Part shown: in pieces, positions 26,195 through 34,940 of the stretch
Numbering within the stretch: the stretch's first letter is position 1
How the letters are laid out: each line of letters begins with the position of its first letter
Assembly: GCA_019247305.1 (NCBI GenBank)
Contig: JAFAPC010000178.1
Coordinates: forward strand, 62,001 to 126,000
Length of the DNA: 64,000 nucleotides
Direction of reading: 5' to 3'
Source: Pseudonocardiales bacterium
Lineage (GTDB): Bacteria > Actinomycetota > Actinomycetes > Mycobacteriales > Pseudonocardiaceae
The notes under the pieces: generated by a model
Told to the model about the DNA's origin: nothing
Database searches by the model: none
The model's input: the letters and a program-made list of their open reading frames with translations, nothing else
Translations under genes and position numbers: made by a program

Positions 26195-26256
26195 CGCCGA
26201 GTTCGACAGGAGGGCTGTTAGGGGCCGGGCGGGCGACGCTCCTGTCGAACTCGGCG
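26195..26256. repeat. 18-bp perfect inverted repeat
   Basis: CGCCGAGTTCGACAGGAG (26195-26212) and its exact complement (26239-26256) flank a 26-nt GC-rich spacer. It sits just after the STAND remnant and before gtrA. It could be a terminator-like structure or a recombination site that marks the right edge of the island. Confidence 0.7.
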
Positions 26257-26342
26257 GACTCAGGAGTACCCTAATCTTTGATCGGCGGAACGTCGGCGGC
26301 GCTGGGTGATGGGCGCGGGCGGGCGGTTCGTACACTGCGCGG

Positions 26343-26852
26343 GTGTCCATGGTCGACGCGGTGCTCATCCGGATTCCGCAGCCTTACCGCGACATCGCGA
26401 TCCGGCATCGGGAGCTGGTGAAGTTCGCCGTGGTCGGCGCGATCACTTACGTCGTAGATATCACGCTGTTCACGCTGTTCAAGATGACGGTGCTGGCACC
26501 CAAGCCGGTCACCGCCAAGATCGTTGCGGTGTTGGTGGCGACGATCGTGTCCTACATCCTCAACCGGGAGTGGTCCTTCCGCACCCGGGGCGGCCGGGAA
26601 CGACAGCATGAGGCCACGCTGTTCTTCCTGGTCTGCGGCATCGGGCTGGTGATCAACGCGACCCCGCTGTGGATCTCGCGGTACGCCCTGGAACTGCGAG
26701 TCCCCGAGGTCAGCCTGCTCACCCAGGAAGCTGCCGACTTCGCCAGCGCCAATGTGATCGGGACGTTGCTGGCCATGGCTTTCCGGTGGTGGGCCTTCCG
26801 GAGGTATGTCTTTCCCGACCAGAACGTACGCCGTCAGGTGCCCGTAAGTTGA
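26343..26852 (+). CDS. GtrA family membrane protein
   Basis: A 169-residue protein with four membrane helices (about 28-48, 55-75, 92-112 and 133-152). The start of the domain, HRELVKFAVVGAITYVVDIT, and the later KIVAVLVATIVSYILNREWS are the GtrA signatures. GtrA proteins are thought to help flip polyprenyl-linked sugars across the membrane in cell-surface polysaccharide assembly. GTG 26343 or ATG 26349 are both possible. In mycobacteria the homologue (Rv3277) is next to purK. Confidence 0.9.
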   Translation: MSMVDAVLIRIPQPYRDIAIRHRELVKFAVVGAITYVVDITLFTLFKMTVLAPKPVTAKIVAVLVATIVSYILNREWSFRTRGGRERQHEATLFFLVCGIGLVINATPLWISRYALELRVPEVSLLTQEAADFASANVIGTLLAMAFRWWAFRRYVFPDQNVRRQVPVS

Positions 26853-27875
26853 TTAGCGGACCATGCCGGTGAGCTCCTCGCCGCGCGGTACCCGCAGGTA
26901 GACGGCGAAGCGGGCCGGCCGCGCGGAGCTGAGCTCCAGGCGTCCCCCGTCGGCCTCGACCAGCGCCCGGGCCAGCGCCAGACCGACGCCGGTGGAGGAC
27001 GCCCCCGAGATTCCCCGGTCGAAGACGTGCGGGGCCAGCTCTTCGGGTACCCCCTCGCCGTTGTCGGTCACCTCCACCACCACCATCCGGTCCGGTACCA
27101 CGCCGGTCCACCGCGCGGACAGCGTCACCACACCGGCGCCGTGCCGCAGGGCGTTGTCGATCAGCACCCCGAGCGCCTCGCGCAACCGGCCGGGCGTGAC
27201 CCGGGCCACCAGGCCGTCGGCTACCCGCAGCCGCAGTGTTCGCCGGTCGGCGTCGGCCTGCGGCTGCCAGTCGGCGACCACCTCGCCGAGCAGCTCAGCC
27301 AGCGCCACCGGCTCCGCGGTGGCGGCCCGAGCTTCCTCGGTGGCCCGCAACAGGTCATCAAGCACCTCGCCGAGCCGCTCGGCTTGCTCCAGCGCCGCTT
27401 CGGCCTCCACGGCGATAGCGGGTTCGGGGTAGGCGGCCAGCTCGTCCAGTCGTAGCTGCAGCGCGGTCAGCCTGCTGCGCAGCTGGTGGGAGACGTCACC
27501 GACAAGGTCCCGCTCCCGGGCGATAAGCTCGGCCAGCGCGGCCGCGGAGGTGTCCAGCTGATCTGCGAGCTGATCGAGCTCTGGGATGCCGTACCGGGTC
27601 GGCGCGAGACGAAAGTCCCCTATCCCCAGCCGGGCAGCCCGCTCGACGACGTCCCGCAGCGGTCCGGCCAGCCGCCTGGCGAGGACAGCGGCGATGGCTG
27701 CGCCGATCCCCACCGACAGCCCCACCAGGAGGCAGACCAGCGCAAGGGCGCGCAGCTGACCAGCCCGCGTGGTGTGTTCCGCCAGCCGCCAGGAGATGAC
27801 CGCCAGGGGGCCGCCCAGCAGCAGTCCGCTGATCGCCACCGCAACCAGCGTGGACCACAGAATCCTGCACCGCAC
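26853..27875 (-). CDS. Sensor histidine kinase
   Basis: A 340-residue membrane kinase. Two helices (about 8-28 and 40-65) enclose almost no periplasmic region, so it probably senses within the membrane. HAMP about 60-115; H-box SHQLRSRLTALQLRLDELA with the phospho-accepting His; N-box LIDNALRHGAGVV; G-boxes DNGEGVPEELAPHVFDRG and TGVGLALARALVEADGG. GTG start, 31 nt after the response-regulator stop. Cognate kinase of that regulator. The signal is unknown. Confidence 0.92.
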   Translation of the reverse strand: MRCRILWSTLVAVAISGLLLGGPLAVISWRLAEHTTRAGQLRALALVCLLVGLSVGIGAAIAAVLARRLAGPLRDVVERAARLGIGDFRLAPTRYGIPELDQLADQLDTSAAALAELIARERDLVGDVSHQLRSRLTALQLRLDELAAYPEPAIAVEAEAALEQAERLGEVLDDLLRATEEARAATAEPVALAELLGEVVADWQPQADADRRTLRLRVADGLVARVTPGRLREALGVLIDNALRHGAGVVTLSARWTGVVPDRMVVVEVTDNGEGVPEELAPHVFDRGISGASSTGVGLALARALVEADGGRLELSSARPARFAVYLRVPRGEELTGMVR

Positions 27876-27906
27876 GACGGAACGTTACGCCGATTAGCGG
27901 GCTTTG

Positions 27907-28560
27907 TTACAGTGCGTCGAAACGGAACCCGACCCCCCGAACCGTGATAATCCGGCTGCTGCCGATCTTGCGGCGTAGCCATGACATGTGCATATCCAGC
28001 GTCTTGGAGCTCTTGAGCTCAAGGTCCCGCCACACCTCATGCAGGATCTCCTCCCGGCTGACCACTTGCCCCGCCCGGGACAGCAGCACCCGCAGCAGCT
28101 CGAACTCCTTGTTCGCCAACGCGATCTCGGCGCCCTCGATGAGCACCCGGTGGCCAGCGAGGTCCATCCGCACCCCACCCGCCTCCAGCGCGTCCGGCAC
28201 GCTGCGGCGCAGCAGAGCCCGCACTCGGGCCAGCAGTTCGGCCAACCGGAACGGCTTGGCCACGTAGTCGTCGGCACCCGCGTCCAGCCCGACGACAAAG
28301 TCCACCTCATCAGTGCGGGCGGTGAGCATCAGAACTGGGACGTCAAGGCGCACTCGGCGCAGCCGCCGGCAGACGTCCAGGCCATCCATCCCGGGCAACC
28401 CGAGGTCAAGCACCAGCAGATCGACCTCGGGTTGCCGGGCGCGGGCCAGCGCGGCGTGGCCGTCACCGACCACCACCACCGCGTGGCCCTCGCGCTGCAG
28501 GGCGCGGGACAGCGGCTCAGCGATGCCGGCGTCGTCCTCGACAAGCAGCACAGTGGGCAC
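27907..28560 (-). CDS. OmpR-family response regulator
   Basis: A 217-residue protein. The receiver domain (1-115) has the acidic pair in VEDDAGI, the phospho-acceptor Asp51 in LLVLDLGLPGMDGL, Thr80 and Lys102 (AKPFRLAELLAR). The C-terminal winged helix (125-217) ends with TLDMHMSWLRRKIG and IITVRGVGFRFD, as in OmpR/PhoB proteins. It is the first gene of the two-component operon. Confidence 0.94.
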   Translation of the reverse strand: MPTVLLVEDDAGIAEPLSRALQREGHAVVVVGDGHAALARARQPEVDLLVLDLGLPGMDGLDVCRRLRRVRLDVPVLMLTARTDEVDFVVGLDAGADDYVAKPFRLAELLARVRALLRRSVPDALEAGGVRMDLAGHRVLIEGAEIALANKEFELLRVLLSRAGQVVSREEILHEVWRDLELKSSKTLDMHMSWLRRKIGSSRIITVRGVGFRFDAL

Positions 28561-28609
28561 ACCGCTCAGACTAGGGCGGTGGACAGCCGGTGCGCGTAAC
28601 CGCTAGGGG

Positions 28610-31243
28610 CTAATCCGCGCGTAACGCTTTGGCCAGCTCAGCGCGGCTGCTGATGCCGAGTTTGGCGTAGGCGTTGGCCAGGTGGGCCTCCACTGTGCGC
28701 ACCGAGAGCACCAGCCGCTCGGCGATGGCCTGGTTCTTCATGCCCTGCACAACCAGGCTGGCGACCTCGCCCTCCCGGGTGGTCAGCGGTCGCGGTGCCA
28801 GCTGCTCCAGAGCCGGCGTGCGGATCTCCTCACAGGATCGGGACAGGCTGGCGGCTTTCGCGGTAGAAGCGGCCGCGCGACGCCGATCACCGGCGCGCAG
28901 ATGCGCCGCGGCAGCATGCGCGGCAGCATCGGTGGCCAGCAGCCGAGCCCCCATCGTCTCGAACTCGGCCGCCACCTCATCCAGCGGTCCACCGGCGCCC
29001 GCAGCCGCCGCCTGGGCGTGCGCGCTGTAGGCGGCCACCAAGGGGCCCTCGACTTGGCCAGCCAACTGCCGCAACCGCCCGACCACCTGGCTAGCCCTGC
29101 CCAACCGGACCGCGGTATGCAGGGCGTGGGCCTCCACGGCGCGCTGGCCCATACCGGCCGCCACCGAAGCCGCCCGCAGCACCCGATCGGTTGCTTGGCA
29201 GGTGCGGTCATCCGCAGCCGCCTGCCAGGCCTCGGCCAGCAACCACTCCGGCTCGAACACCGCGCAGTGATGCCCCATCGCGCTGCTGTCCAACAGTCGC
29301 CGCGCGGCCGCGGCGTCGCCGAGCTGAGCGTGGGTCTGCGCCAGCAGCGCGATACACAGTTGCCCAAAACCACCCGGATCGCACTGGCCCAGACCAGCCA
29401 CTGCCTCGGCCAGCCACCGAATGGCGGTGCGCGGACGTCCCGCGGCCAGCGCCGACCACCCAAGGTGGGCAGCGGCCAGGGCATCCCCGGCCCACTGCGG
29501 CGCAGCCATACACCACTCATGCAGTTCGGTGGCCCGAGCCACGGCGTCATGCACGCGTCCGGCCAGCAACAGCGCCGACAACTCACCGTGCGCCAGGACC
29601 TGCCGGCACAACGCGATTTCCGGCTCAGTCGTGCACCGCGCAAGCGCTGCCCAGCCATCCGCCACGGCCGAGAGCGCCTCGGCGATGCGACCCCGCGCGG
29701 CCAACCCGGTCGCAGTCGCCCCCGAAGCCCACATCACCGCCTCCGCGGTAACCCCCTCCGAGGTCAGAATCTCCGCGCCGGACTCCGCAGCCTGCTGGGG
29801 ACGTCCAGCGAAAAACGCCAACACGCCATGGACGGCGCTGATGCGCCGACACATCTCAGTGTCAGCCGCGTCGGCGGCTGCCTTGTGCAGCATCGCCTCG
29901 GCCTTTGCCACTTGACCCAAGCCGAAGAACAAGTTCAGCGCTCGCGCCACGGCCAAGCGAGACCGGTCCTCCGCCGAGGTGGCAAACGGCGCCGCCACCG
30001 CCGCCACCTGTTCAGCCTCCTCAGATCGGCCCTGCCACCGCACCGCCTCCAGCAATGCCAGGTGTGCCCGAATACCATCCCGGCCGTCGCTGCCGTCAAT
30101 CGCCGCCTGCGCCATGCGAGCGGCGTTGTCATGATCCAGCAGGGCATTGGCGTGCACTGCGGCATCGGCCAGCAGGCTGGCGTGGGCCCCGGGCTGGTCA
30201 CTGTCCAGCAGCAGCAGGCCAGCGCGCAACAGATCATCCTGGCGCTTCCACGGCAGGTGAGTGTTGGCCAGCCGGCGACGCAGCTGACAGGCGTTGGCCT
30301 CGGGCAGCTGATCGCGCACCACCGTGGCATAGATCGGGTGAGCCAACCACACCTCGGCCCGCCAACCGCTATTGACGACCCTCACCAAGCCGCGGCGCTC
30401 CAGCACCGCAACCACCTCTGGGTTGATCAGACTGGCCACCCGCCCCAAGCCCAACGGCTCATCGGTGGCCAGTAACTCCAGCGCGGTCCGCTCATCGTCG
30501 CCCAATCCACCCAGCTGGGCCTGGACGATCTCTCGAAGCCGGGGGGTGGGCTCCATCCGGCCCTCCCAGCGCCACACGTCATCGTGCATCCGCAGGGCAC
30601 CGGTGCCGCACCCGCCTTCCACCAGCTCACGCAGGAAAAGAACGTTGCCGCGGCTAACCCGCCACAACCGCTCAATCGTGCGGCTGTCGACCACCCCGCC
30701 GAGCACGCCTGTCACCAACCGGTCCAGCTCGACCCGCGGCAGCTGCGCCAGCTCCAACCGGTCAGCTAACCCGTTTTTCCATAGGGTCACCACGGGATCG
30801 GGAGCAGGCTCCCCGGTCCGCACGGTCAACACCACACACGCCGTGCGGGTCAAGACCAGCTGATGGAGCAACGTCACCGACAGCTCATCCAGCAGATGCG
30901 CATCATCGATGCCGATGACCAACCGGTGGCCTTTACCCTGCTCGGCGATTGCGGCGCTGGCGCGCTGCAGCAACGTCAGCGGATCAGATACCTCCCCTAC
31001 CGCCGGGAGCAAATGCGCTACCGCGCCCAACGGGATCGCAGCCGCCGCACTGGTCCCCGCTGCCCACCGCGTCACCCGACCCCCGCGCTTAGCCACCGCC
31101 AGCGCCTCCCGGGCTAGTCTCGTCTTGCCTACCCCGGCCGGGCCAGCGATGACCACACTGCGTGATTCCCCCCCACTTAAACGTTCAGCGATAAACTGCA
31201 ACTCTGAGTCACGCCCGGTGAGCGTCCACGGATCTATCCTCAT
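28610..31243 (-). CDS. LuxR-family regulator with N-terminal AAA ATPase (LAL type)
   Basis: An 877-residue protein. Walker A GPAGVGKTRL and Walker B HRLVIGIDDAHLL lie in the first 150 residues, a TPR-like central region follows, and a C-terminal LuxR helix-turn-helix (LTTREGEVASLVVQGMKNQA then VRTVEAHLANAYAKLGISS) ends the protein. The start at ATG 31243 (MRIDPWTLTGRD) has GGAG 5 nt upstream; the frame is open to 31339, but that part is not typical. It probably works as an ATP-dependent activator, perhaps of the neighbouring glycine-rich peptide locus, though no operator is recognised. Confidence 0.9.
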   Translation of the reverse strand: MRIDPWTLTGRDSELQFIAERLSGGESRSVVIAGPAGVGKTRLAREALAVAKRGGRVTRWAAGTSAAAAIPLGAVAHLLPAVGEVSDPLTLLQRASAAIAEQGKGHRLVIGIDDAHLLDELSVTLLHQLVLTRTACVVLTVRTGEPAPDPVVTLWKNGLADRLELAQLPRVELDRLVTGVLGGVVDSRTIERLWRVSRGNVLFLRELVEGGCGTGALRMHDDVWRWEGRMEPTPRLREIVQAQLGGLGDDERTALELLATDEPLGLGRVASLINPEVVAVLERRGLVRVVNSGWRAEVWLAHPIYATVVRDQLPEANACQLRRRLANTHLPWKRQDDLLRAGLLLLDSDQPGAHASLLADAAVHANALLDHDNAARMAQAAIDGSDGRDGIRAHLALLEAVRWQGRSEEAEQVAAVAAPFATSAEDRSRLAVARALNLFFGLGQVAKAEAMLHKAAADAADTEMCRRISAVHGVLAFFAGRPQQAAESGAEILTSEGVTAEAVMWASGATATGLAARGRIAEALSAVADGWAALARCTTEPEIALCRQVLAHGELSALLLAGRVHDAVARATELHEWCMAAPQWAGDALAAAHLGWSALAAGRPRTAIRWLAEAVAGLGQCDPGGFGQLCIALLAQTHAQLGDAAAARRLLDSSAMGHHCAVFEPEWLLAEAWQAAADDRTCQATDRVLRAASVAAGMGQRAVEAHALHTAVRLGRASQVVGRLRQLAGQVEGPLVAAYSAHAQAAAAGAGGPLDEVAAEFETMGARLLATDAAAHAAAAHLRAGDRRRAAASTAKAASLSRSCEEIRTPALEQLAPRPLTTREGEVASLVVQGMKNQAIAERLVLSVRTVEAHLANAYAKLGISSRAELAKALRAD

Positions 31244-31781
31244 AGCTGCTCCGACCAACGCGCTCGGCACCTCGCGCTGGTCAGAGGCACAGTCGACGGC
31301 ATAACATGAACAACCGGCCGCCCACGCCCCCGCTGACACAGCCCCCTCTGAAACATTGGCTACGCCCCCCCGCGTCGCGCCAATAGCTGAGTGTCTCCCC
31401 TGAGATCAGCATATGCTAACAGTGACGAGATCGCCATGGGCGACCCGTCCGAGTAGGTGAACACTAGAGCAAGTAGGGGCAACGGTATCCGTTACCTGGT
31501 AACAGCCCGTGCCCGTGTGGTGACATTGTGTTTCAATTTTCCCGAGCCTATCCAGATAGCTCGATCACAGAACAATTACCATCACTTACTTACCGTGAAT
31601 CCCGCACGATCGACGACATCCCGACGTCTGGGCGCGGGTGACGTTCGGGGCACCTCGGTAGCGCAGCACTGAGGCCTTCGTGCCCTGCTCGGCGAGCATG
31701 TCGGTGACAGCGGCATGGCTAGCCCCGGACAGCACCGCGTCGAGATGACGGACCGTGTGACCGAGATGACCCTGGGTAGTC
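31244..31781. other. Gap between LuxR gene and glycine-rich lipoprotein gene
   Basis: 540 bp without a supported gene. The part next to 31243 presumably carries the LuxR promoter and is more AT-rich (31500-31600). On the minus strand around 31610-31770 a short coding-like stretch without stops reads GHTVRHLDAVLSGASHAAVT, but it has no start or recognisable family and may be a gene remnant. Confidence 0.4.
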
Positions 31782-32240
31782 CTATCTCATCCGGTTGGTC
31801 AGCCGGCCGGAGCCGGCTACCGCACCGGGGTCGGAGAAACTGCCACCGGGCGCCCCATGGACACCGTCAGCACCATCGTGGCCATCGACCCCGGTGCCAC
31901 CGTTCGCACTGCCGCCTTGGCCGCCATAGCCCTGACCCCCATGGCCATCGGCGCCATAGCCCTGGCCGCCATAGCCATCGCCACCGTTACCCCCGGTACC
32001 GCCGTTACCCCCGGTGCCACCGCTTCCCTCGGTGCCACCGTTGGCGTCACCCCCCTTACCGCCATAGCCATTGCCGCCGCTATCACTGGTACCAGGGGTG
32101 CCGGTAGTTACCGTGCCCGACGTTCCGGGGGCCGATGTGCCCAGACAACCTGCCAGCAGCCCCGTCACCGCCCCAATCGCCACTGCTCTTCCAACCCGAA
32201 CGGCCCACCACCCCACGCCACGATCTGGGGAGACTGGCAC
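31782..32240 (-). CDS. Glycine-rich lipoprotein of the M50/peptide locus
   Basis: A 152-residue protein with GTG start 5 nt after GGAGG. The start overlaps the last base of the M50 protease stop (TAGTG), so it is translationally coupled. The N-terminus is basic, then hydrophobic, with lipobox LLAGC (Cys about residue 32), so it should be lipid-anchored outside the cell. After a Thr/Pro/Gly linker, about 80 residues are Gly-rich with GGNGG, GGQGY and GGTGG units, similar in style to the four small peptides upstream. Possibly an anchor or partner for those peptides; this is inference. Confidence 0.7.
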   Translation of the reverse strand: MPVSPDRGVGWWAVRVGRAVAIGAVTGLLAGCLGTSAPGTSGTVTTGTPGTSDSGGNGYGGKGGDANGGTEGSGGTGGNGGTGGNGGDGYGGQGYGADGHGGQGYGGQGGSANGGTGVDGHDGADGVHGAPGGSFSDPGAVAGSGRLTNRMR

Positions 32241-33652
32241 TACGACCTCCTTGCGCTTACCCGGGCCGGACGCCACCGGGCTAGCAGCCACCGGACCGGC
32301 CGGCGCACCGTCATGCCCAGCAGCAGCAAAGATCCCACCCACGGTAGCAACAGCAAAACGATCTGCACCACGCCCAAGGTAGCCTCCGCGGCCTGACCGG
32401 CCGCCGCTTTTGCCGCCACTGCCTGGCTCAACCAGACCAGCCGGTGCCACACCACCGGCAGCACCCGGGGCACCACGAGCAGAAATCCGACCATCCAGTA
32501 CACCAGGTAGGGCACCACGATGAGTACCCACAGGGTGATCGTCGCTCGGACCCAGGGTTTGAGTTCCCGCACCCGGGGATGGGCCGCTCGCCCAGGAATC
32601 ATGCTCATCAACACCGGTCCCGTCCGGCTGAACAGGTCGGGCACCCCGATCAGGTCGCTGAGGATGTAGTAGCCATCCAGTCGGACCATCGGCAAGAACT
32701 GGGTTGCGGTCTCGATATGTAGCGCCACGATGGCCACCAGCAGCCACGCTGCCCCGGTGTCCAGGTAGGCCGCACTGAGCGCCGTGATGAACACCACGTT
32801 GAAGTACACTCCACCCAGGTCGGTGCGCAGCCGCCCGACCCGGCCCAGTCGGTAGGAGTCGGTGACCGTGCTATACAGCGCCGGCCACACCAGATACAGG
32901 CCGAAACCCATGACACCGGGGCGAGCGCCGCCGTAGCGGCAGGCGGTGACATGCCCACACTCGTGAAACGCCGCCGCTACCAAAATCAACGCCAAGACCA
33001 GCAGCGTCAACGCTGGCTGGTAGACCAACGCCACGGCGCTGGGCACGATCTGCCCCAGACCACCGTTCATGATGATCACCACGTCCACACCGACGAACCC
33101 GGCCAACAGGGCCAGAATCACCGGCGGCCAGAACATCGGCGCGAATACCCCGGCGACGCGCCACACCACCCGCTCCGGCACCACCCCAACCCGGAACTTC
33201 AACGCCAACAACGGATCCGCCTTCACCGCCATCGGCGGCTTCCCATGGGTCTGCTCATCATCCGGGTCGGCGCTGATGATCCCCACCGGGCGCAACCGGT
33301 TGTCTACCAGAAACGCTACGTGTTCAGCCTGTACTACCTTGCCAAGCTTGGCGCTGAGCACCTCCGCCACCTGCGCCTGGTTCCGTTGACCATCCACGCT
33401 GGCTGCCAATAGATACAGCAACCGGGATAGCTGGATGATCTGACCATCAGCCCGACGCACAATGTAGGGGGGCTCGTGAAAACCCGACCCCTGGTACTCC
33501 CCGATCAGCTCGATCCCGTCAGCCAGCCGCAGCACCGTCTCTGCAACAGGCGCTGTGTCTGCAACAGGAACTGGGTCCGCAACAGGCATTGGGCCGGTAA
33601 CAGTCCCAGAATCAACCGTCATACGCTCAGTATCGATGACGCCCTCCCCCAC
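32240..33652 (-). CDS. M50 membrane metalloprotease with N-terminal PqqD/RRE-like region
   Basis: A 470-residue membrane protein. After a low-complexity start with PVAD repeats, residues about 40-130 (YIVRRADGQIIQLSRLLYLL, VAEVLSAKLG, VDNRLRPVGII) look like a PqqD-type winged-helix RiPP recognition element. Multiple membrane helices follow. The zinc motif HECGH (AAAFHECGHVTAC) and the later MVRLDGYYILSDL supply the site-2-protease type metal ligands. Such M50 proteins occur in RiPP clusters as leader peptidases or exporters. It lies downstream of four leader-sharing peptide genes. GTG 33652 is listed; ATG 33622 is an alternative. Confidence 0.8.
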   Translation of the reverse strand: MGEGVIDTERMTVDSGTVTGPMPVADPVPVADTAPVAETVLRLADGIELIGEYQGSGFHEPPYIVRRADGQIIQLSRLLYLLAASVDGQRNQAQVAEVLSAKLGKVVQAEHVAFLVDNRLRPVGIISADPDDEQTHGKPPMAVKADPLLALKFRVGVVPERVVWRVAGVFAPMFWPPVILALLAGFVGVDVVIIMNGGLGQIVPSAVALVYQPALTLLVLALILVAAAFHECGHVTACRYGGARPGVMGFGLYLVWPALYSTVTDSYRLGRVGRLRTDLGGVYFNVVFITALSAAYLDTGAAWLLVAIVALHIETATQFLPMVRLDGYYILSDLIGVPDLFSRTGPVLMSMIPGRAAHPRVRELKPWVRATITLWVLIVVPYLVYWMVGFLLVVPRVLPVVWHRLVWLSQAVAAKAAAGQAAEATLGVVQIVLLLLPWVGSLLLLGMTVRRPVRWLLARWRPARVSARRS

Positions 33653-33726
33653 ATCGAAACATCGGTCATCGAATTAAAACACGCCTCCGGCGCTACTGCG
33701 TAATGTCATGCCCCCAGCACGGTGCG

Positions 33727-33756
33727 GGAGGGGCGGCCGCAGTTCGGCCACCCCCT
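33727..33756 (-). terminator. Hairpin downstream of glycine-rich peptide gene 1
   Basis: An imperfect stem (GGGG, one mismatch, GGCCG / CGGCC, CCCC) lies about 60 nt after the stop of the first peptide gene and before the M50 gene. It is the weakest of the four terminator-like hairpins and may allow some read-through into the protease gene. Confidence 0.5.
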
Positions 33757-33816
33757 ACAACGCCCCCGCGCACGCAACTGCCTGATTACCGATGGCGCCA
33801 ACGGCACCAACTCAAT

Positions 33817-34086
33817 TCAGCTGTAGGCAGCACCGCCAGCACCGCCAGTACCTTCGCCACCTTCGCCACCAACGCCGGTACCGGCGAAGTTGGTCTGGTC
33901 GCCGAACAGGTTAATGTTGATGAGGTTGGCACCGAGGCCGCCCCTGCCGACACCACCGCGCCCACCCAGGCCGCCATCGCCGCCACGGCCAGCACCACCG
34001 GTGCTGAACAGCGACAACACGGTACGAGGCGGCAGCAGCTCTACACGCTGGCCGGCGAGCTCGGCGACGTCCAGTGCATCAGACAT
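33817..34086 (-). CDS. Glycine-rich leader-type peptide 1
   Basis: 89 residues, ATG behind CCTAGGAGG. The leader MSDALDVAELAGQRVELLPP (RTVLSLFS follows) is the most divergent of the four but keeps V-E-L-L-P-x-R-T-V-L-S. The core is Gly-rich (GGDGGLGGRGGVGRGG) and then LGANLININLFGDQTNFAG, a segment conserved in peptides 2 and 3. It has no cysteine and no signal peptide, so export would need a dedicated system; the M50 protein downstream is the candidate. Confidence 0.8.
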   Translation of the reverse strand: MSDALDVAELAGQRVELLPPRTVLSLFSTGGAGRGGDGGLGGRGGVGRGGLGANLININLFGDQTNFAGTGVGGEGGEGTGGAGGAAYS

Positions 34087-34147
34087 AGATCCTCCTAGGA
34101 AAGGTGGTCCCGTGCTCTCTAGATGGCCCCGGGACTTACAGACACCG

Positions 34148-34245
34148 CATCGGTGGCAGTACCGATTTGGTGATACATACCTTGCCCACGGTGGATCGAT
34201 GAGGCAATCAGTAGCGGTACCTAACTCCTATCGGTGAGCTACTTA
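34148..34245 (-). promoter_or_regulatory. 98-nt conserved upstream element, copy 1
   Basis: Copy of a 98-nt element found before each of the four peptide genes. Read on the minus strand it contains ATTGCC, exactly 22 nt, then TATGTA, and ends with CCAAATCGG...CCGATG. It lies 61 nt before the ATG of peptide 1. It is the most diverged copy at its far end. Probable promoter plus operator. Confidence 0.75.
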
Positions 34246-34309
34246 GCTGATGAGTGGTTAACCACCCCTCGAACCTCGTTTCCCCTGGCAGCTCCCCTCG
34301 CGGCCACCT

Positions 34310-34342
34310 GGGAGGGGTGACGGCGATCCGGTCACCCCTCCC
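34310..34342 (-). terminator. Hairpin downstream of glycine-rich peptide gene 2
   Basis: A perfect 12-bp stem (GGGAGGGGTGAC / GTCACCCCTCCC) with a 9-nt loop, about 50 nt after the stop of peptide 2 and before the promoter element of peptide 1. Probable rho-independent-like terminator of a single-gene unit. Confidence 0.7.
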
Positions 34343-34394
34343 GATTAACAGCACCGTCCACGATCAGGTGATCACCCAACGACGCCAGCGCGAC

Positions 34395-34667
34395 TCAGCT
34401 GCCCAAGACCCCCCCAGGACCGCCGTTACCGCTGCCGCCGGCACCGCCGAAGCCGTCGCCAGCGCTGTTGGTCTGGTCGCCGAACAGGTTGAGGTTGAGG
34501 AGATTGATACCGAGGCCGCCCCGGCCGACACCGCCCTTGCCACCGTCGCCGGCATTGCCGCCCCGGCCGCCGCCACTACCAGCGCTGAACACTGACAGGA
34601 CAGTACGGGCCGGCAGTAGCTCCACGTGCTGGCGGTCGATCTCAGCAAAGCTCAGTGCGTCAGACAT
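34395..34667 (-). CDS. Glycine-rich leader-type peptide 2
   Basis: 90 residues. The start at ATG 34667 has CCTAGGAGGATGG upstream, the same box as the other three. The leader MSDALSFAEIDRQHVELLPA (then RTVLSVFS) is nearly identical to peptides 3 and 4. The core is GGGRGGNAGDGGKGGVGRGG followed by LGINLLNLNLFGDQTNSAG and a Gly-rich end. No Cys. Likely an RiPP-type precursor or a secreted structural peptide. Confidence 0.85.
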   Translation of the reverse strand: MSDALSFAEIDRQHVELLPARTVLSVFSAGSGGGRGGNAGDGGKGGVGRGGLGINLLNLNLFGDQTNSAGDGFGGAGGSGNGGPGGVLGS

Positions 34668-34715
34668 CCATCCTCCTAGGAAAGGTAACGCCCGGTGACC
34701 CGGGCCAGAAAACCT

Positions 34716-34813
34716 CATCGGTGGCAGTGCCGATTTGGTAACTCATACTTTGCCGAGCAGCAACGCTGGGGGCAATCAGTAGTCACACGTAACTCCTTCA
34801 GGCGTACTACCTA
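34716..34813 (-). promoter_or_regulatory. 98-nt conserved upstream element, copy 2
   Basis: 98-nt element before peptide gene 2. Minus-strand blocks: TTACGTGTGACTACTGATTG, then 22 nt after TTGCCC the box TATGAG, and CCAAATCGGCACTGCC. It ends 48 nt before the ATG. The spacing of all blocks is the same as in the other copies. Confidence 0.8.
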
Positions 34814-34857
34814 GAACACATCCTGCCGCACTGCCATGAATCCTGGCGCCAACGCTA

Positions 34858-34890
34858 TGAGGGGGTGGCCATAGCTCGGCCACCCCCTCA
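34858..34890 (-). terminator. Hairpin downstream of glycine-rich peptide gene 3
   Basis: TGAGGGGGTGGCC pairs with GGCCACCCCCTCA around a short loop, about 50 nt after the stop of peptide 3. Probable terminator. Confidence 0.75.
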
Positions 34891-34940
34891 TAAACGGCAT
34901 GCCGCGCGATCAACTCGATCGCCAGCGGCACCCGCTCACC

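Noticed and set aside
31600-31780. Minus-strand coding-like stretch resembling a gene fragment
   Set aside because: No start, no recognisable family; mentioned only in the gap entry.
31857-32396. Long plus-strand ORF rich in Ala, Ile and Thr over the glycine-rich lipoprotein gene
   Set aside because: It is the antisense shadow of a Gly-rich coding sequence; no ribosome site, and the minus-strand frame has signal peptide and coupled start.
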